A stretch of 64,000 nucleotides of DNA from positions 1-64,000 of IMG/VR virus record IMGVR_UViG_3300043468_001414; one strand, 5' to 3'. Both the position numbers and the translations under genes were made by a program. This document shows positions 31,164 through 40,734 of this stretch, piece after piece. The notes below the pieces were generated by a model that had not been told where the DNA came from, ran no database searches, and saw only the letters and a list, made by a program, of their open reading frames with translations. Positions within the stretch are counted from its first letter, which is position 1; each line of letters starts with the position of its first letter. The stretch is from a virus.

Positions 31164-32251
31164 AGCTTGATTTGCAATGCAGCGGCGGGATTAGCTCAAG
31201 AAAGCTTGGAGCGAGTGTGGTAGCTTACGATCGCGGGGGTAGGTTCGGGCAGGTCAGGGTGGGTAATAAATTAATGATTACCCCGCCCCCGCCGCTGAAG
31301 AGTTTTGCGCATCCGTGGCAGACGAGTGTGAGGTGGTATAAGGACGATGAGGGGTTGAAAAATTTAAAAGGCGAGGCAATAGAGGGGTTCGGCGCGACAA
31401 TCAATCCGGGGCTTGTCGGGGGGCTTGATCCTGTGGCGTTCGGCGCGTGGAGTGATAGTAAATTTTTAGCCGACGTGCCCGCGCAGGGGGAGTATAGTAA
31501 GGCTCCCGGCTTGATGGATAATCCTATCGTTCCGATGTTCCCTCGCGCGTTTCGTATTGTTTCTAGGACTAATCAGCCCTTTGTGAGGTTGCCGGCGGGA
31601 TTGCAGGCGCTTGGGGTGGATTACGAGCAGGGAGAAATTTCCTCAGTTCAAGGCCAGTTTCAGCAGAATGCGGAAAAGGAGCAGCTCTATGCGGGGCATT
31701 GCGGGATCTATCTCAGGGTGGCTCGGCCTCGGGTGGCCGAGAAAGGTGATATTACGGGAGGGTTGTTTGAGGGAACCACTTTTAGGAACAAGTATGACAT
31801 GGCTAATTTATCTAAGTGGGGGAGGAGGGCGCAGGTCATGGTTGGCACGCCGCCGCCCAATCCTCCGCTACCAACAGGACCGGGGGACAAACCTGCCGAT
31901 TTGGGATTTGATTATTTCCCGATCGTGGATGTTTTTATCGTTTCTCCAAAAGTTCCGAGGAAAGATGAACGGGGTAACATGATCCTTGATGGGGGTTGGA
32001 TCCCTTTCGTGAGGCATCGGTGTTTTTGGAATTTGGACTACAGGTATGATCCGAAGCTTTTAGGGCAACCGTTTCAGCTGGGTGGAGAGGTAACTAGGTC
32101 GTTTGCCGGGATATTAGGCGTGCTCGGCGGCGGGTCGGGTTTTTTAGCGGCGGCTTCACAGGCGGCGCTCGAGGGGGAGCTTAACAGGGCTCTCGCTGAT
32201 GCTGCGGCGAGGTCTGCAATCAACAGCATGAAGGGTAATTTTTTTAGTTGA
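31160..32251 (+). CDS. Hypothetical tail protein (363 aa)
   Basis: Coupled by ATGA to the preceding gene. Rich in Pro and Gly (ITPPPPLKSF, PPPNPPLPTGPGDKP) with beta segments, an Ala-rich hydrophobic stretch near the C-terminus (FAGILGVLGGGSGFLAAAS) and an Ala-rich end. Not recognised. Its place at the end of the A-B cassettes and before the large tail proteins suggests a tail-tip part. Confidence 0.45.
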   Translation: MKLDLQCSGGISSRKLGASVVAYDRGGRFGQVRVGNKLMITPPPPLKSFAHPWQTSVRWYKDDEGLKNLKGEAIEGFGATINPGLVGGLDPVAFGAWSDSKFLADVPAQGEYSKAPGLMDNPIVPMFPRAFRIVSRTNQPFVRLPAGLQALGVDYEQGEISSVQGQFQQNAEKEQLYAGHCGIYLRVARPRVAEKGDITGGLFEGTTFRNKYDMANLSKWGRRAQVMVGTPPPNPPLPTGPGDKPADLGFDYFPIVDVFIVSPKVPRKDERGNMILDGGWIPFVRHRCFWNLDYRYDPKLLGQPFQLGGEVTRSFAGILGVLGGGSGFLAAASQAALEGELNRALADAAARSAINSMKGNFFS

Positions 32252-32268
32252 CGCTTGGCTTTTGAACG

Positions 32269-35200
32269 ATGGCGGATTTTGAGTATATTGTCGCAGATTT
32301 AACGAATTCAAGGGTATTGACGCCTGCTGGGCAGGCGGCCTCATTTAGTTGGGTCGCAGGTCAAACCGTAAAATATGCTTTAAAATTCAAGCAGACCAGC
32401 TCCGTGGGGAAGCAGGAGAATGTCGCGATCGACGTAATCAATTTAAGGGCGGCCATCGGTCGGGAAGGGGCTTGGCCGGAAAGCGGATGGTATCAAATTA
32501 AAATTGGAGACGCGCCAATTTCTAAAGCCAATACAACTCCCCGGCTCGATTGGAATGCTGGGGCGCTAGATGTTGAGGCGGCATTAAATACAATAGGGAT
32601 TAGTCCTGGAGATTTTGAGTGCGATCAAGGGAACGGGGCGATTTCGATTAGGAGGGCGACTGGTGAGGACTTCAAGATATCCATCATTTCAGATGGTTTG
32701 ATCCCTGCGTCTTACGCAAGGATTGGGGGCGGGCAGAAAATCACTCCCAGAAGCGCGCGAGTCGATATTGGCGCCATCCGTTTTACAGCGAATTTGAAAG
32801 GAAGTTCTGGGAATTCCATTTCCATTGAATACACGAAAGGGGTTGCGGCGCGGCCTCTTCTTGTTCGGGTTGATGGGTATCGGATTTTCGTGGATCTCGG
32901 GATGGAGGCGGTCTTGTCTGCAGGGGTTGTTGTCGGGCATAAAATTTCAACGACGGAAGCTGATATTTTGGCGGCCGTTAATTCATTTGCCTCTCAGCTT
33001 GTGAGGGCGGAGTCCGTTTTAGATTCCACTTCACTTGTCGGGGCCGTAGGGGAAGTGGGGCAATCTTATCTTACGGGAGGGCTAGATGGTGGAGGGTATG
33101 AGTATTTATTTGAATTAGCTCAAGCTCCTGTTGTTTTTTCTGATTGGGCGGGGGCAGAACTGCCGCCAAAGCCTTTTATTACCAAAATACAAGCTGGTGG
33201 TCAGACGGGTGGTTATCCGCAGGTTAAATGGCCTGACATTCAAGCCCTTCATCTTCCTCCGGATTTTGAGGGAAATTATCAGTTTTATCGCAGATCGAAA
33301 TTTAAGCGCAGCGCATTACTTTCAAAGCTGGATGGCGCGGTTAAAATTCAAAAAGTTATTACTGATTTGATGGTGGATGAGGGGGCTTCCATGAAAGTAA
33401 CGAATCCTTCAAATAATATCGCTCATATTGAGTTTGGCGGGGATTTGCTTGGGTATGATATTGAGAATTTGGAAATCGTGGTCTACTCGGCCCCGCCTCC
33501 TGACATTACTTTTACGCTGGATTTCAGTAATGCCTCTGTGGCTGGAATGCTGCGAGATAGGGATTCTGTAACGCTGCCATTTGAAGTAGATGCAACGGTC
33601 TGGGTAGATTCCAGAGATAAATCAAAGGGGACTCGAACAATAAAGCTATGGAAAACGACTGCCACGATCTCCAAGAATCTTCTTTGGGATGGCATGGCGG
33701 CGCTCCCGCCAATTAATTGGGCGGCTCGCCCCTCGCCGGTGGATTATGTTCCATTTTCAAAAACGCAATATTTAACAGGGCAGCAGGCGGCGTATAGCGC
33801 TGTTGTGGGTAATGGGAGTTCGAAAGTATTTATTGTGAGTCATAATCTCGGTGGGGAAGACGGGACTGGAATTGTTGCTGTATCGCTTCGCGAGAATATT
33901 ACGCGCGGAAGACAGCTTGCTAGTGATGAGTATGTTTTGAGATTTATAGACTCCAACTCCTTAGAGATTACCTTTGAGGAGACTCCTCTCGAGTCGGGGA
34001 TTGCCGTGGTGGTTGTCGGGTATGGGCCTAAAAGTGCTTTTACGATTCACACGCATCCGATTGATCAAGTAAAAACTATTACAGAGGCTGGAGCGACAAG
34101 CGAGTCCTTGCGCGTTATTCTTGATGAATTTAACCTAAGGATCGCTCGGCTCGAGAACTTGTATAGGGGTGACCCGGTTGCTTTGCCTAGCGGTCTCAGC
34201 AAAAAGAAAACAAGCATTCCTGTAATCGGCGAAATTCTTCCGGATATACTCCTTGTGGATTCTGATGGGGAGACCACGATCGCCTCGCAGGTTGTGGCTG
34301 CTCAGAATCCAAAGGTAAATCCCGGATCGCCTCGTGCCGATTCTGCTCCGAAGCCTTTGCCTGGCACGGAAATGGCCGACAAAATGAAAGAGCTTGAGGC
34401 GCAAATTAAGCTTCTTGAGGCGACAAAGGCGGCGGAGACAAAAGCTGCCGCTGAGGCTGCTGTCGCACAAGCGAAGGAAGTGGAGGAGAGGGTAAAGCAA
34501 GAAGAAGCGGAGAAGCCTTCTGAAATTATTACTACTATTACTATCAAGGGAATTTACGAGGCATCTCAGCAAGGCAAAGTTTCAGTGGTCTATCCTGCAA
34601 TGAGGGGCGGCAAGTATCCGATGCTTTTGCCTGCCGTGCATGCGGCAACTCCTGTTAGCACGACGATTGTTCCGAGCGGGTTCACGGCGGGTCTGTTTGT
34701 GAATTCTGGAAGTTCGGCAATCGTCCTGCCTGGCGGAGGAGGGAGGAAGTCGCAGAGCGTTGCTCCTGGGGGTCTCTTCGGCGGTGACGGGCGGGCGTAT
34801 TATTCGGTAAGGCGCAGCGGTAATTCGAACACTTATCATCCTATCGAAATGGAGCGTGATTTGTTCCGTGTCATTATTCGCTCGGGAATGTTCCCTGCTG
34901 ATAGCATATTAAAAATTCCTTTCTCCATTGATTTTAATTTTGCAACAAGCTCCCTGTCTGCTGGGGCTGGTTACTTTTTGAGAATCGAGGCGCAGGAGTT
35001 GCCTGATGCGCTGAATCCTTCGCCGACCTCTGAAAATGTCGGAGGGCTTGGGGCTAATATGCTTCTTGGATCGTCGAGAATATCTCTTTCGGCGGGAGTG
35101 AAGGAGCAGAGGAAATTTTCTCTGATGATGACCAATAACTCGGAGCGAGTCACAGAGTTTACTGATTTCGGTAAAAAATCTGTCGGGCCTCAATTCCCGC

Positions 35201-35322
35201 AAGGGGACTTCTTGCTTTCGGCTCGGTTGGCTCAATGGGATGTGGATGATAGCACCTCATTGCCGACAGGCCAAGTGGGAATACTTGTGCCTGACATGCA
35301 AATCATTATTGAGCAATTATAA
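32269..35322 (+). CDS. Large tail protein with coiled coil (1017 aa)
   Basis: ATG 32269 follows GTTGAC by 16 nt. The first two thirds are beta-rich domains (for example SWVAGQTVKYALKFKQ). A Glu/Ala coiled coil spans about 700-755. The C-terminal part, with FGGDGRAYYSVRRSGNSNTY and then LSARLAQWDVDD, is paralogous to the end of the next gene, so a shared fibre-tip domain is likely. Probably a central or side tail fibre or baseplate hub; no enzymatic motif. Confidence 0.55.
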   Translation: MADFEYIVADLTNSRVLTPAGQAASFSWVAGQTVKYALKFKQTSSVGKQENVAIDVINLRAAIGREGAWPESGWYQIKIGDAPISKANTTPRLDWNAGALDVEAALNTIGISPGDFECDQGNGAISIRRATGEDFKISIISDGLIPASYARIGGGQKITPRSARVDIGAIRFTANLKGSSGNSISIEYTKGVAARPLLVRVDGYRIFVDLGMEAVLSAGVVVGHKISTTEADILAAVNSFASQLVRAESVLDSTSLVGAVGEVGQSYLTGGLDGGGYEYLFELAQAPVVFSDWAGAELPPKPFITKIQAGGQTGGYPQVKWPDIQALHLPPDFEGNYQFYRRSKFKRSALLSKLDGAVKIQKVITDLMVDEGASMKVTNPSNNIAHIEFGGDLLGYDIENLEIVVYSAPPPDITFTLDFSNASVAGMLRDRDSVTLPFEVDATVWVDSRDKSKGTRTIKLWKTTATISKNLLWDGMAALPPINWAARPSPVDYVPFSKTQYLTGQQAAYSAVVGNGSSKVFIVSHNLGGEDGTGIVAVSLRENITRGRQLASDEYVLRFIDSNSLEITFEETPLESGIAVVVVGYGPKSAFTIHTHPIDQVKTITEAGATSESLRVILDEFNLRIARLENLYRGDPVALPSGLSKKKTSIPVIGEILPDILLVDSDGETTIASQVVAAQNPKVNPGSPRADSAPKPLPGTEMADKMKELEAQIKLLEATKAAETKAAAEAAVAQAKEVEERVKQEEAEKPSEIITTITIKGIYEASQQGKVSVVYPAMRGGKYPMLLPAVHAATPVSTTIVPSGFTAGLFVNSGSSAIVLPGGGGRKSQSVAPGGLFGGDGRAYYSVRRSGNSNTYHPIEMERDLFRVIIRSGMFPADSILKIPFSIDFNFATSSLSAGAGYFLRIEAQELPDALNPSPTSENVGGLGANMLLGSSRISLSAGVKEQRKFSLMMTNNSERVTEFTDFGKKSVGPQFPQGDFLLSARLAQWDVDDSTSLPTGQVGILVPDMQIIIEQL

Positions 35323-35323
35323 T

Positions 35324-37006
35324 ATGTTTATTCAGACTCTTGCGGCTATTGATGCGACTCCAGTTCCAGCCTTGGGGCTTCTGCCCGCCATTCATGATGT
35401 GGAAGTTGAGTTGGTTTCTCAATTCAATAATGAAGCCTTGCTTGGAAATATTAAAAATGCAGTAACTCAAGGAGCGGCGGCTTTGGTTACTGCTGAAATA
35501 GTCAGTAAAGAGTTAATTCTTACTGCTAAAAGTGTTGGCGTTTTAAGCATTAGTGCAATTTCTGAAGGCAATGGAGTTTTGAGCGTCGTATCTACTCAGG
35601 CAGGTAAGAATGTCGAGGAGGTGACATTGAGCGTAGCAAATTCAGGGGAAGCGGCTTATGTTATTAATGGAGAAAATAATCCAACTCTTTCGTTTGTCCC
35701 TGGAAATAAATATACAATTAATGTGAACGCGCCTGGGCATCCGTTTTGGATCCAATCGGTGCCGGGTGCTTACAGTTCTGCTGCCATTTATTCCGATGGC
35801 ATTACAGGTAATGGAACGGAGAGCGGGGTTATTGTGTTTGAAGTCCCTGTTAATGCCCCTACGCTTTATTATGCGGGCCAGTATCATTCCTCGATGAGCG
35901 GAAGCATTGGCATGTCAAATCTTGGACTGGGGGCTGGAGTGGCTCAAGTTTCAAAATTAAAGCTTAGCGGAAATGTCAATGAGGAGGATGTATATAAGAT
36001 TACTATTGGAGACAATATATACACTATCACTTACGGGTCATATCAGCTCCCGGGGTTTGTGGCGGCGAAAGGGCGCGTGTTTTTGAATGACACGGGGAAA
36101 TCCGTAGTTTTGCCAGAGTCTGGCAAGTGGCCGTCCAGATCCCTGCCAGACAGTCAGCTTTGCGGCGGTGATGGGCGGTTGCTGTATGAGGTGATTCACA
36201 AGCCTGGCTCGTCATCTTATTACCCGCAAGTATTTGAAAGAAATATTTATACATTTTCTTTTTCAGGCGAAACATTTCCTCGTGGAGAAATTTTCGACTT
36301 CAGCAGGTTTTTTTATTTTCGTTTGATTGGCAATAATACAACGGCTGTATGGAGTGTGATTTTTGAGGCTGGAGAAATTCTTTCGCAGACCGCTCCAAGC
36401 AAATCCATTTCCAGTGGCGCGACATTGACCTCTGGGCAAAAAACAATTTTCGTTACTCCGGCTAAGGCTCTTGAGTTGAGCCAATGGATGGTCGTAACAG
36501 GGGATGGTGTCTTGGGGGCGGCGATAGGTGATCAGAAAACCTATATTTCTGCTATTAACACGGAGACGGGGGCGTTGACTTTGACTCAAGCAGCAACAGC
36601 CTCCGGTCAAAAGACATTGGTTTTCACGGCGCCGGTAGGTCCAAATATTGAGCGTATTAATTGGTTGCCGCCACTGATGGAAGAGAAGGTGCATTTAACG
36701 GATTTGAAGTCTGTCAGTGCGCTCGGGGTGTGGATCAAGAATCATGGGACCCGTGAAATTGTTAGGCCAGATGGGGAAATAGAAATAGACCCTAATCGTA
36801 ATGAGATGGGGTTTGAGGGGTGGCGCTTGGTGTATCAAAAGAGATACCCGATTCCTCATGAATGCCTGCCGACTTCTTCGAATTTTGTTATCCGATTGAG
36901 GATTGGCCAATTTGATACCGAAAATAGCGTTTCTTCTCCCAAAGGATATGCCGCTTATTTGATTAGAGCGGACGAGGAGGATGCGGCATCGGCTGATTCC
37001 GCGTAG
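35324..37006 (+). CDS. Tail fibre protein with cupredoxin-like domain (560 aa)
   Basis: ATG 35324 starts just after the previous stop. Residues about 120-200 (SFVPGNKYTINVNAPGHPFW, then LYYAGQYHSSMSGSI) match a cupredoxin-like beta-sandwich common in viral fibre proteins, keeping a YHSSMSG end but not a full copper site I can confirm. The C-terminal region (CGGDGRLLYEVIHKPGSSSY; FVIRLRIGQFDTENSV) is related to that of the 32269 product. Likely part of the adsorption apparatus. Confidence 0.6.
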   Translation: MFIQTLAAIDATPVPALGLLPAIHDVEVELVSQFNNEALLGNIKNAVTQGAAALVTAEIVSKELILTAKSVGVLSISAISEGNGVLSVVSTQAGKNVEEVTLSVANSGEAAYVINGENNPTLSFVPGNKYTINVNAPGHPFWIQSVPGAYSSAAIYSDGITGNGTESGVIVFEVPVNAPTLYYAGQYHSSMSGSIGMSNLGLGAGVAQVSKLKLSGNVNEEDVYKITIGDNIYTITYGSYQLPGFVAAKGRVFLNDTGKSVVLPESGKWPSRSLPDSQLCGGDGRLLYEVIHKPGSSSYYPQVFERNIYTFSFSGETFPRGEIFDFSRFFYFRLIGNNTTAVWSVIFEAGEILSQTAPSKSISSGATLTSGQKTIFVTPAKALELSQWMVVTGDGVLGAAIGDQKTYISAINTETGALTLTQAATASGQKTLVFTAPVGPNIERINWLPPLMEEKVHLTDLKSVSALGVWIKNHGTREIVRPDGEIEIDPNRNEMGFEGWRLVYQKRYPIPHECLPTSSNFVIRLRIGQFDTENSVSSPKGYAAYLIRADEEDAASADSA

Positions 37007-37029
37007 GCGTTGACGGGCAAGGATTGATT

Positions 37030-39171
37030 ATGTCCGATTGGATACGATTTGGTCAAAAAATAGTAGGCGCTACCAGCAGCCAGGGGCTCGGCCGCAGTGG
37101 GGCGATGAGTGGCAATGGGATGCGGATGGCTGTAAGTAGCGGGGGGCTTGTCAGGGTTTATTCTTACGCTGCGGGTAATTGGACGCAATTGGGCTCAGAT
37201 TTCGGGGGAACGTGGAACGCGACCGCGCGCCCGATGGCGCTCAATTTTTCAGGCGACCGTATAATTTTAGGAAAGCCTTCCTACTACGCGGGTAGTAGTA
37301 TTTGGCTTGGTGGCTCACTTCAGGTTTACATATATAACGGAAATTCCTGGGAGGAGTATGGACAGGAGATTTCTTGGGGTCAGAATCAGAACTCAGGTTT
37401 CGGAAATGCTGTTGCCATTAATGCCTCTGGAAATGTTATTGCCACTGGTGTTCCTGGCGCCGTGACAGGGCAGTTCTCCGCCGGGCTTGTTAAAATTTTT
37501 AAATGGGATGGGGCAAATTGGGCTCTTGAAAAAGATATTCAAGTAGCCGGATTGGATGTTTCTCTGAATGCCGCCGGCGATCGGTTGGCCGCCTCTGCTT
37601 CCAGTTCTACCCGAGTTTTTGACAAAAATACCAACAACTGGGGAGCGATAGGGCAAAACTTGATTTCTTCGAGTGCTCGAGTCCACTTAAGTGCGGATGG
37701 CGCGCGGTGCGCCATTGCAGACAGCGGCGATGTTCGTGTGTTTGGGTTGCTGGATGGGGCTTGGAGCCAATTAGGGTTTGTCATTCCCGTCGCGAATGCC
37801 CGGGCCAGCCTTAATTCTACGGGCGACAGGGTGATGGTGAAAGATGCGACCAAGGCTTCGGTTTACTCTTTCAATGGGGCAACTTGGAATAAGATCAGTC
37901 AAGATTTCCTATTGGATGGAGCAGGTGATCTGGCGTTCGGCGTTGCCATAAACTCTGACGGGGATCGAATTGCTGTTGCTTCGCCGAACTCGGATGTCTC
38001 TGGAGGTGATTTTGTTGCGGTTGATGCTGGAAGTATTGAAACTTATTTTTCAAATACCCCGGTGGCTCCTCCAGTCATTACAATCCCTGCGTCCTCGCTG
38101 ACCTACCCTGTAAATCAGAATTTCACTTACCAACTCGCTGCGACGAACGCGCCTACATCTTGGAGTTTGAATTCCGGGCAAGCGCTTCCTCCAGGCTTAA
38201 CGCTCAATCAAGGGACAGGGGAAATTTCGGGGGCCATTTCGCAGCTCGGCACTTGGCAAGTGGCTTTCTTGGCCAGCAACGCGGGAGGGGGTAGCTCACC
38301 TGGAGCCATTACTTTTATCGCTTATAATCCTGGGTCTAATCCTGGGTCTGGGGTTCCTCAAGGTAATAATCCAGTGATCAGCAAGGCGCAGGGGGTGGTG
38401 GCCTACGGGGTTGGGCAGAACTTTATTTTCCAGCTAACAGCGAGCGGCAACCCGAGAGCGTGGCGATTAGGCGCGGGCCAGTCGTTGCCGCCTGGGGTGG
38501 TTTTTAATCCTATCTCTGGCACGCTTTCTGGCGCTGGGGTGGCTCCTGGGGTGTGGGGGCTTACTTTCATTGCCACGAATAATAATGGCGATAGTGCGCC
38601 GCAGACTTTTACGATCGGGATTTACGATGTGGGTGGCTCGCGGGAATTTTCTAAAAAGGCGCTGATCAATCTCAAGACCCTTGCGGTGACATTTGAGGAT
38701 CCGGCGAGTGAGATCAAGGGGGCGAATAACGCTGTCGCCGCGGCAGCGGGCCAAGTGCGCTATGGGGATGATATTATTTTCAAGTTGGCGTTTACCGATG
38801 GAACGGGCACCGGGCAGGGGGCGAGTTTGATTTACAATGAGGTGGCGGCGCGGGTCGTGATGGCGCGCTTTTCGATGAAGGGTAATGAGACTGAGGCGGC
38901 GTTTTTTGTAACCCCTCCCCCGGCTTTTAAGAAAAGCGCGGAGTATTTGGCGGGGGTTTATTCTACAAATTATTACTTGAGTGCAAAAATTGCAGGAACT
39001 GCATTGCAATCGTATCTTGGGGATTTTGAGAGTGATTCCGGCACATTTGCAAATGCCTTGTGCGAGTTTGAGTTGGAATTTGAGCGTCCTGCTGCTGCCA
39101 GCGGGCCTTTGACGACTCGTGTGACCACGCAACCCTTCCTGCTTCGCGTAAGCAGGGATTTGATCTCGTAG
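37030..39171 (+). CDS. Tail fibre: propeller-like repeats and two putative Ig domains (713 aa)
   Basis: ATG 37030 lies 15 nt after GTTGAC. Residues 1-335 are repeated units of the type SGNGMRMAV / FSGDRIILG / NASGNVIATG / NSDGDRIAVAS with WTQLG or WEEYG strands, suggesting a beta-propeller. Two putative Ig (He_PIG-like) domains follow at about 347-433 and 447-535, with SLNSGQALPPGLTLNQGTG as signature. The C-terminal domain (about 540-713) is unassigned. Such mixes are typical of phage adhesins that contact host glycans or proteins. Confidence 0.6.
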   Translation: MSDWIRFGQKIVGATSSQGLGRSGAMSGNGMRMAVSSGGLVRVYSYAAGNWTQLGSDFGGTWNATARPMALNFSGDRIILGKPSYYAGSSIWLGGSLQVYIYNGNSWEEYGQEISWGQNQNSGFGNAVAINASGNVIATGVPGAVTGQFSAGLVKIFKWDGANWALEKDIQVAGLDVSLNAAGDRLAASASSSTRVFDKNTNNWGAIGQNLISSSARVHLSADGARCAIADSGDVRVFGLLDGAWSQLGFVIPVANARASLNSTGDRVMVKDATKASVYSFNGATWNKISQDFLLDGAGDLAFGVAINSDGDRIAVASPNSDVSGGDFVAVDAGSIETYFSNTPVAPPVITIPASSLTYPVNQNFTYQLAATNAPTSWSLNSGQALPPGLTLNQGTGEISGAISQLGTWQVAFLASNAGGGSSPGAITFIAYNPGSNPGSGVPQGNNPVISKAQGVVAYGVGQNFIFQLTASGNPRAWRLGAGQSLPPGVVFNPISGTLSGAGVAPGVWGLTFIATNNNGDSAPQTFTIGIYDVGGSREFSKKALINLKTLAVTFEDPASEIKGANNAVAAAAGQVRYGDDIIFKLAFTDGTGTGQGASLIYNEVAARVVMARFSMKGNETEAAFFVTPPPAFKKSAEYLAGVYSTNYYLSAKIAGTALQSYLGDFESDSGTFANALCEFELEFERPAAASGPLTTRVTTQPFLLRVSRDLIS

Positions 39172-39172
39172 C

Positions 39173-40243
39173 ATGGGAGTCGAGCCTCCGTCTCGGGATG
39201 TTTTCCTTTATATCCCATCATTTGAGAAAGCTCCGGCGGATCTCAATGATGTGTGGGTGCGGGGCGGCGACTGTGTTTTCGCTCGATGGACGGGGTTGGG
39301 CGCGATTCCTCCGGGGGTGAATTGGGCAGGAACAGAAGAGGGGTTGCATTTCTGGGGGGTGCCAAATCGTGTGGGCACTTGGGAGGCGGAATTTGAGGGG
39401 CCGTATCCAGGGAATTTTGAGAGTTTGCTGACGCGGGGCGGTTCCGATGTGTTGCCGCTTCGGCTTGATGCGGGCGGCGCTCCCGGGGCTGTGCATGTAG
39501 GTAAATTCACCTTGCGGTTTCATGTCTTGAAGCAAGAGGGGTATACTTTGGGGCAGGTGGTGCGGGAGTTGTTTTCGAGCCAAGATGCGGCGCAGACGGC
39601 GCGGCGCGCTTCTTGGCAATGCGCTCGCTGCATCGGAGCACGCCCATTGAGCGAGTTGGTTTCTGAAAGCGGCGTGTTTCCCGAGGTTGATTTGGGTGTG
39701 GCGCAGGGGTTGGATGGGGTGGCGGCAAATTTGGCTGAGCAGATCAACGCTTCGGGCATGGCGACGGCGACAAAGAGCGGGGTGGTAGTGACTGTTACTG
39801 CGTTGGAGGTAGGGTCGCTGACGATCTCGGCGAGTTCCACGAGGCAGGGCTCGATTGCAGCGGTTAATACCACGCCGGGATCAACAACGCAGAAGGCGGT
39901 CTCTACGATTTCCCTTTCGGGAGCTTTTCAGGGTGGAGTGGTTTATGTTGTTGCGGTGGGGGGCGCTTCATTTTCTGTAACGACCTATGCGCCTCCCAAG
40001 TCATTGGCGTTGTGGAGGTATGCGACTCCTGCGGCTTACGCTGACCCGGAGGGGGTCTCTGCGAGGATTTTAGAGTGTGATGACTTGGATCGCGTGGATC
40101 TTGGGGCGAGTGATTGGGTTTTCTCTCGGCCTGCGGGGATTGATCGTTCGCTGGATGGGTGCTTACTTACGGCGGGTGTGCTAGGAAATCCGGAAATCGG
40201 AGCGCGCTCCGAGGTTGCGGTGAGTGCGGTGATCCCTTTGTGA
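39173..40243 (+). CDS. Hypothetical tail protein (356 aa)
   Basis: Starts at ATG 39173, one base after the previous stop. A beta-rich N-terminal region (YIPSFEKAPADLNDVWVRGG) is followed by a CARC motif at about 148-151 and a Ser/Thr/Val-rich middle (VSTISLSGAFQGGVVYVVAV). Not recognised. Probably a fibre-associated or fibre-assembly protein. Confidence 0.45.
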   Translation: MGVEPPSRDVFLYIPSFEKAPADLNDVWVRGGDCVFARWTGLGAIPPGVNWAGTEEGLHFWGVPNRVGTWEAEFEGPYPGNFESLLTRGGSDVLPLRLDAGGAPGAVHVGKFTLRFHVLKQEGYTLGQVVRELFSSQDAAQTARRASWQCARCIGARPLSELVSESGVFPEVDLGVAQGLDGVAANLAEQINASGMATATKSGVVVTVTALEVGSLTISASSTRQGSIAAVNTTPGSTTQKAVSTISLSGAFQGGVVYVVAVGGASFSVTTYAPPKSLALWRYATPAAYADPEGVSARILECDDLDRVDLGASDWVFSRPAGIDRSLDGCLLTAGVLGNPEIGARSEVAVSAVIPL

Positions 40244-40268
40244 TGTTGACAGGTCGGGATTGGTTGAT

Positions 40269-40667
40269 ATGAGCGCATTCTCTGATTACCTTGAAAATAA
40301 AGTGTTGGATCATCTGATGAGCCGCACGACCTATACGGCTCCGGCCTCCGTTTATTTCTCCCTGTATACTTCCGCCCCATCGGATACGGGGGGTGGTGCG
40401 GAAGTCAATGGCGGCGGGTATGCTCGGGTTGGTGTAACGAATGATGTGGCAAACTGGCCACTGGCTACTGGTGGAGTAAAGAAAAACGCCAACACCATCA
40501 CTTTCCCCGAAGCCACTGCGGCTTGGGGGACGGTTGTAGCCATCGGGATTCATGACGCGGCGTCTGGTGGGAATCTTTTATTTTGGACGACGATTACTTC
40601 GCGATCCGTGGTGCAGGGCGATATTCCTCGATTCAATGCCCTGGGCGTCTCGATCAGTTTGAATTAA
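40269..40667 (+). CDS. Small tail-fibre family protein (132 aa)
   Basis: ATG 40269 is 18 nt downstream of GTTGAC. The order FSDYLENKVLDHLM, PASVYFSLYTSAPSD, GGGYARVGV, NTITFPEATAAWGTVVAIGI, GNLLFWTTI matches a well-known compact family of phage tail proteins found near fibre genes in many tailed phages. Its exact place in the virion is unknown. A strong terminator follows, so it may end a transcription unit. Confidence 0.7.
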   Translation: MSAFSDYLENKVLDHLMSRTTYTAPASVYFSLYTSAPSDTGGGAEVNGGGYARVGVTNDVANWPLATGGVKKNANTITFPEATAAWGTVVAIGIHDAASGGNLLFWTTITSRSVVQGDIPRFNALGVSISLN

Positions 40668-40685
40668 AAAAGCTAAAATGATCAG

Positions 40686-40723
40686 GCGCGGGGCATTCGT
40701 GAATGCTCCGCGCTTTTATTTTT
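40686..40723 (+). terminator. Rho-independent terminator after the small fibre gene
   Basis: A 12-bp stem (GCGCGGGGCATT/AATGCTCCGCGC, one G-T pair) with a CGTG loop is followed by TTTTATTTTT. It separates the first tail-tip block from the adhesin block. Confidence 0.9.
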
Positions 40724-40734
40724 AAGTAAACACC

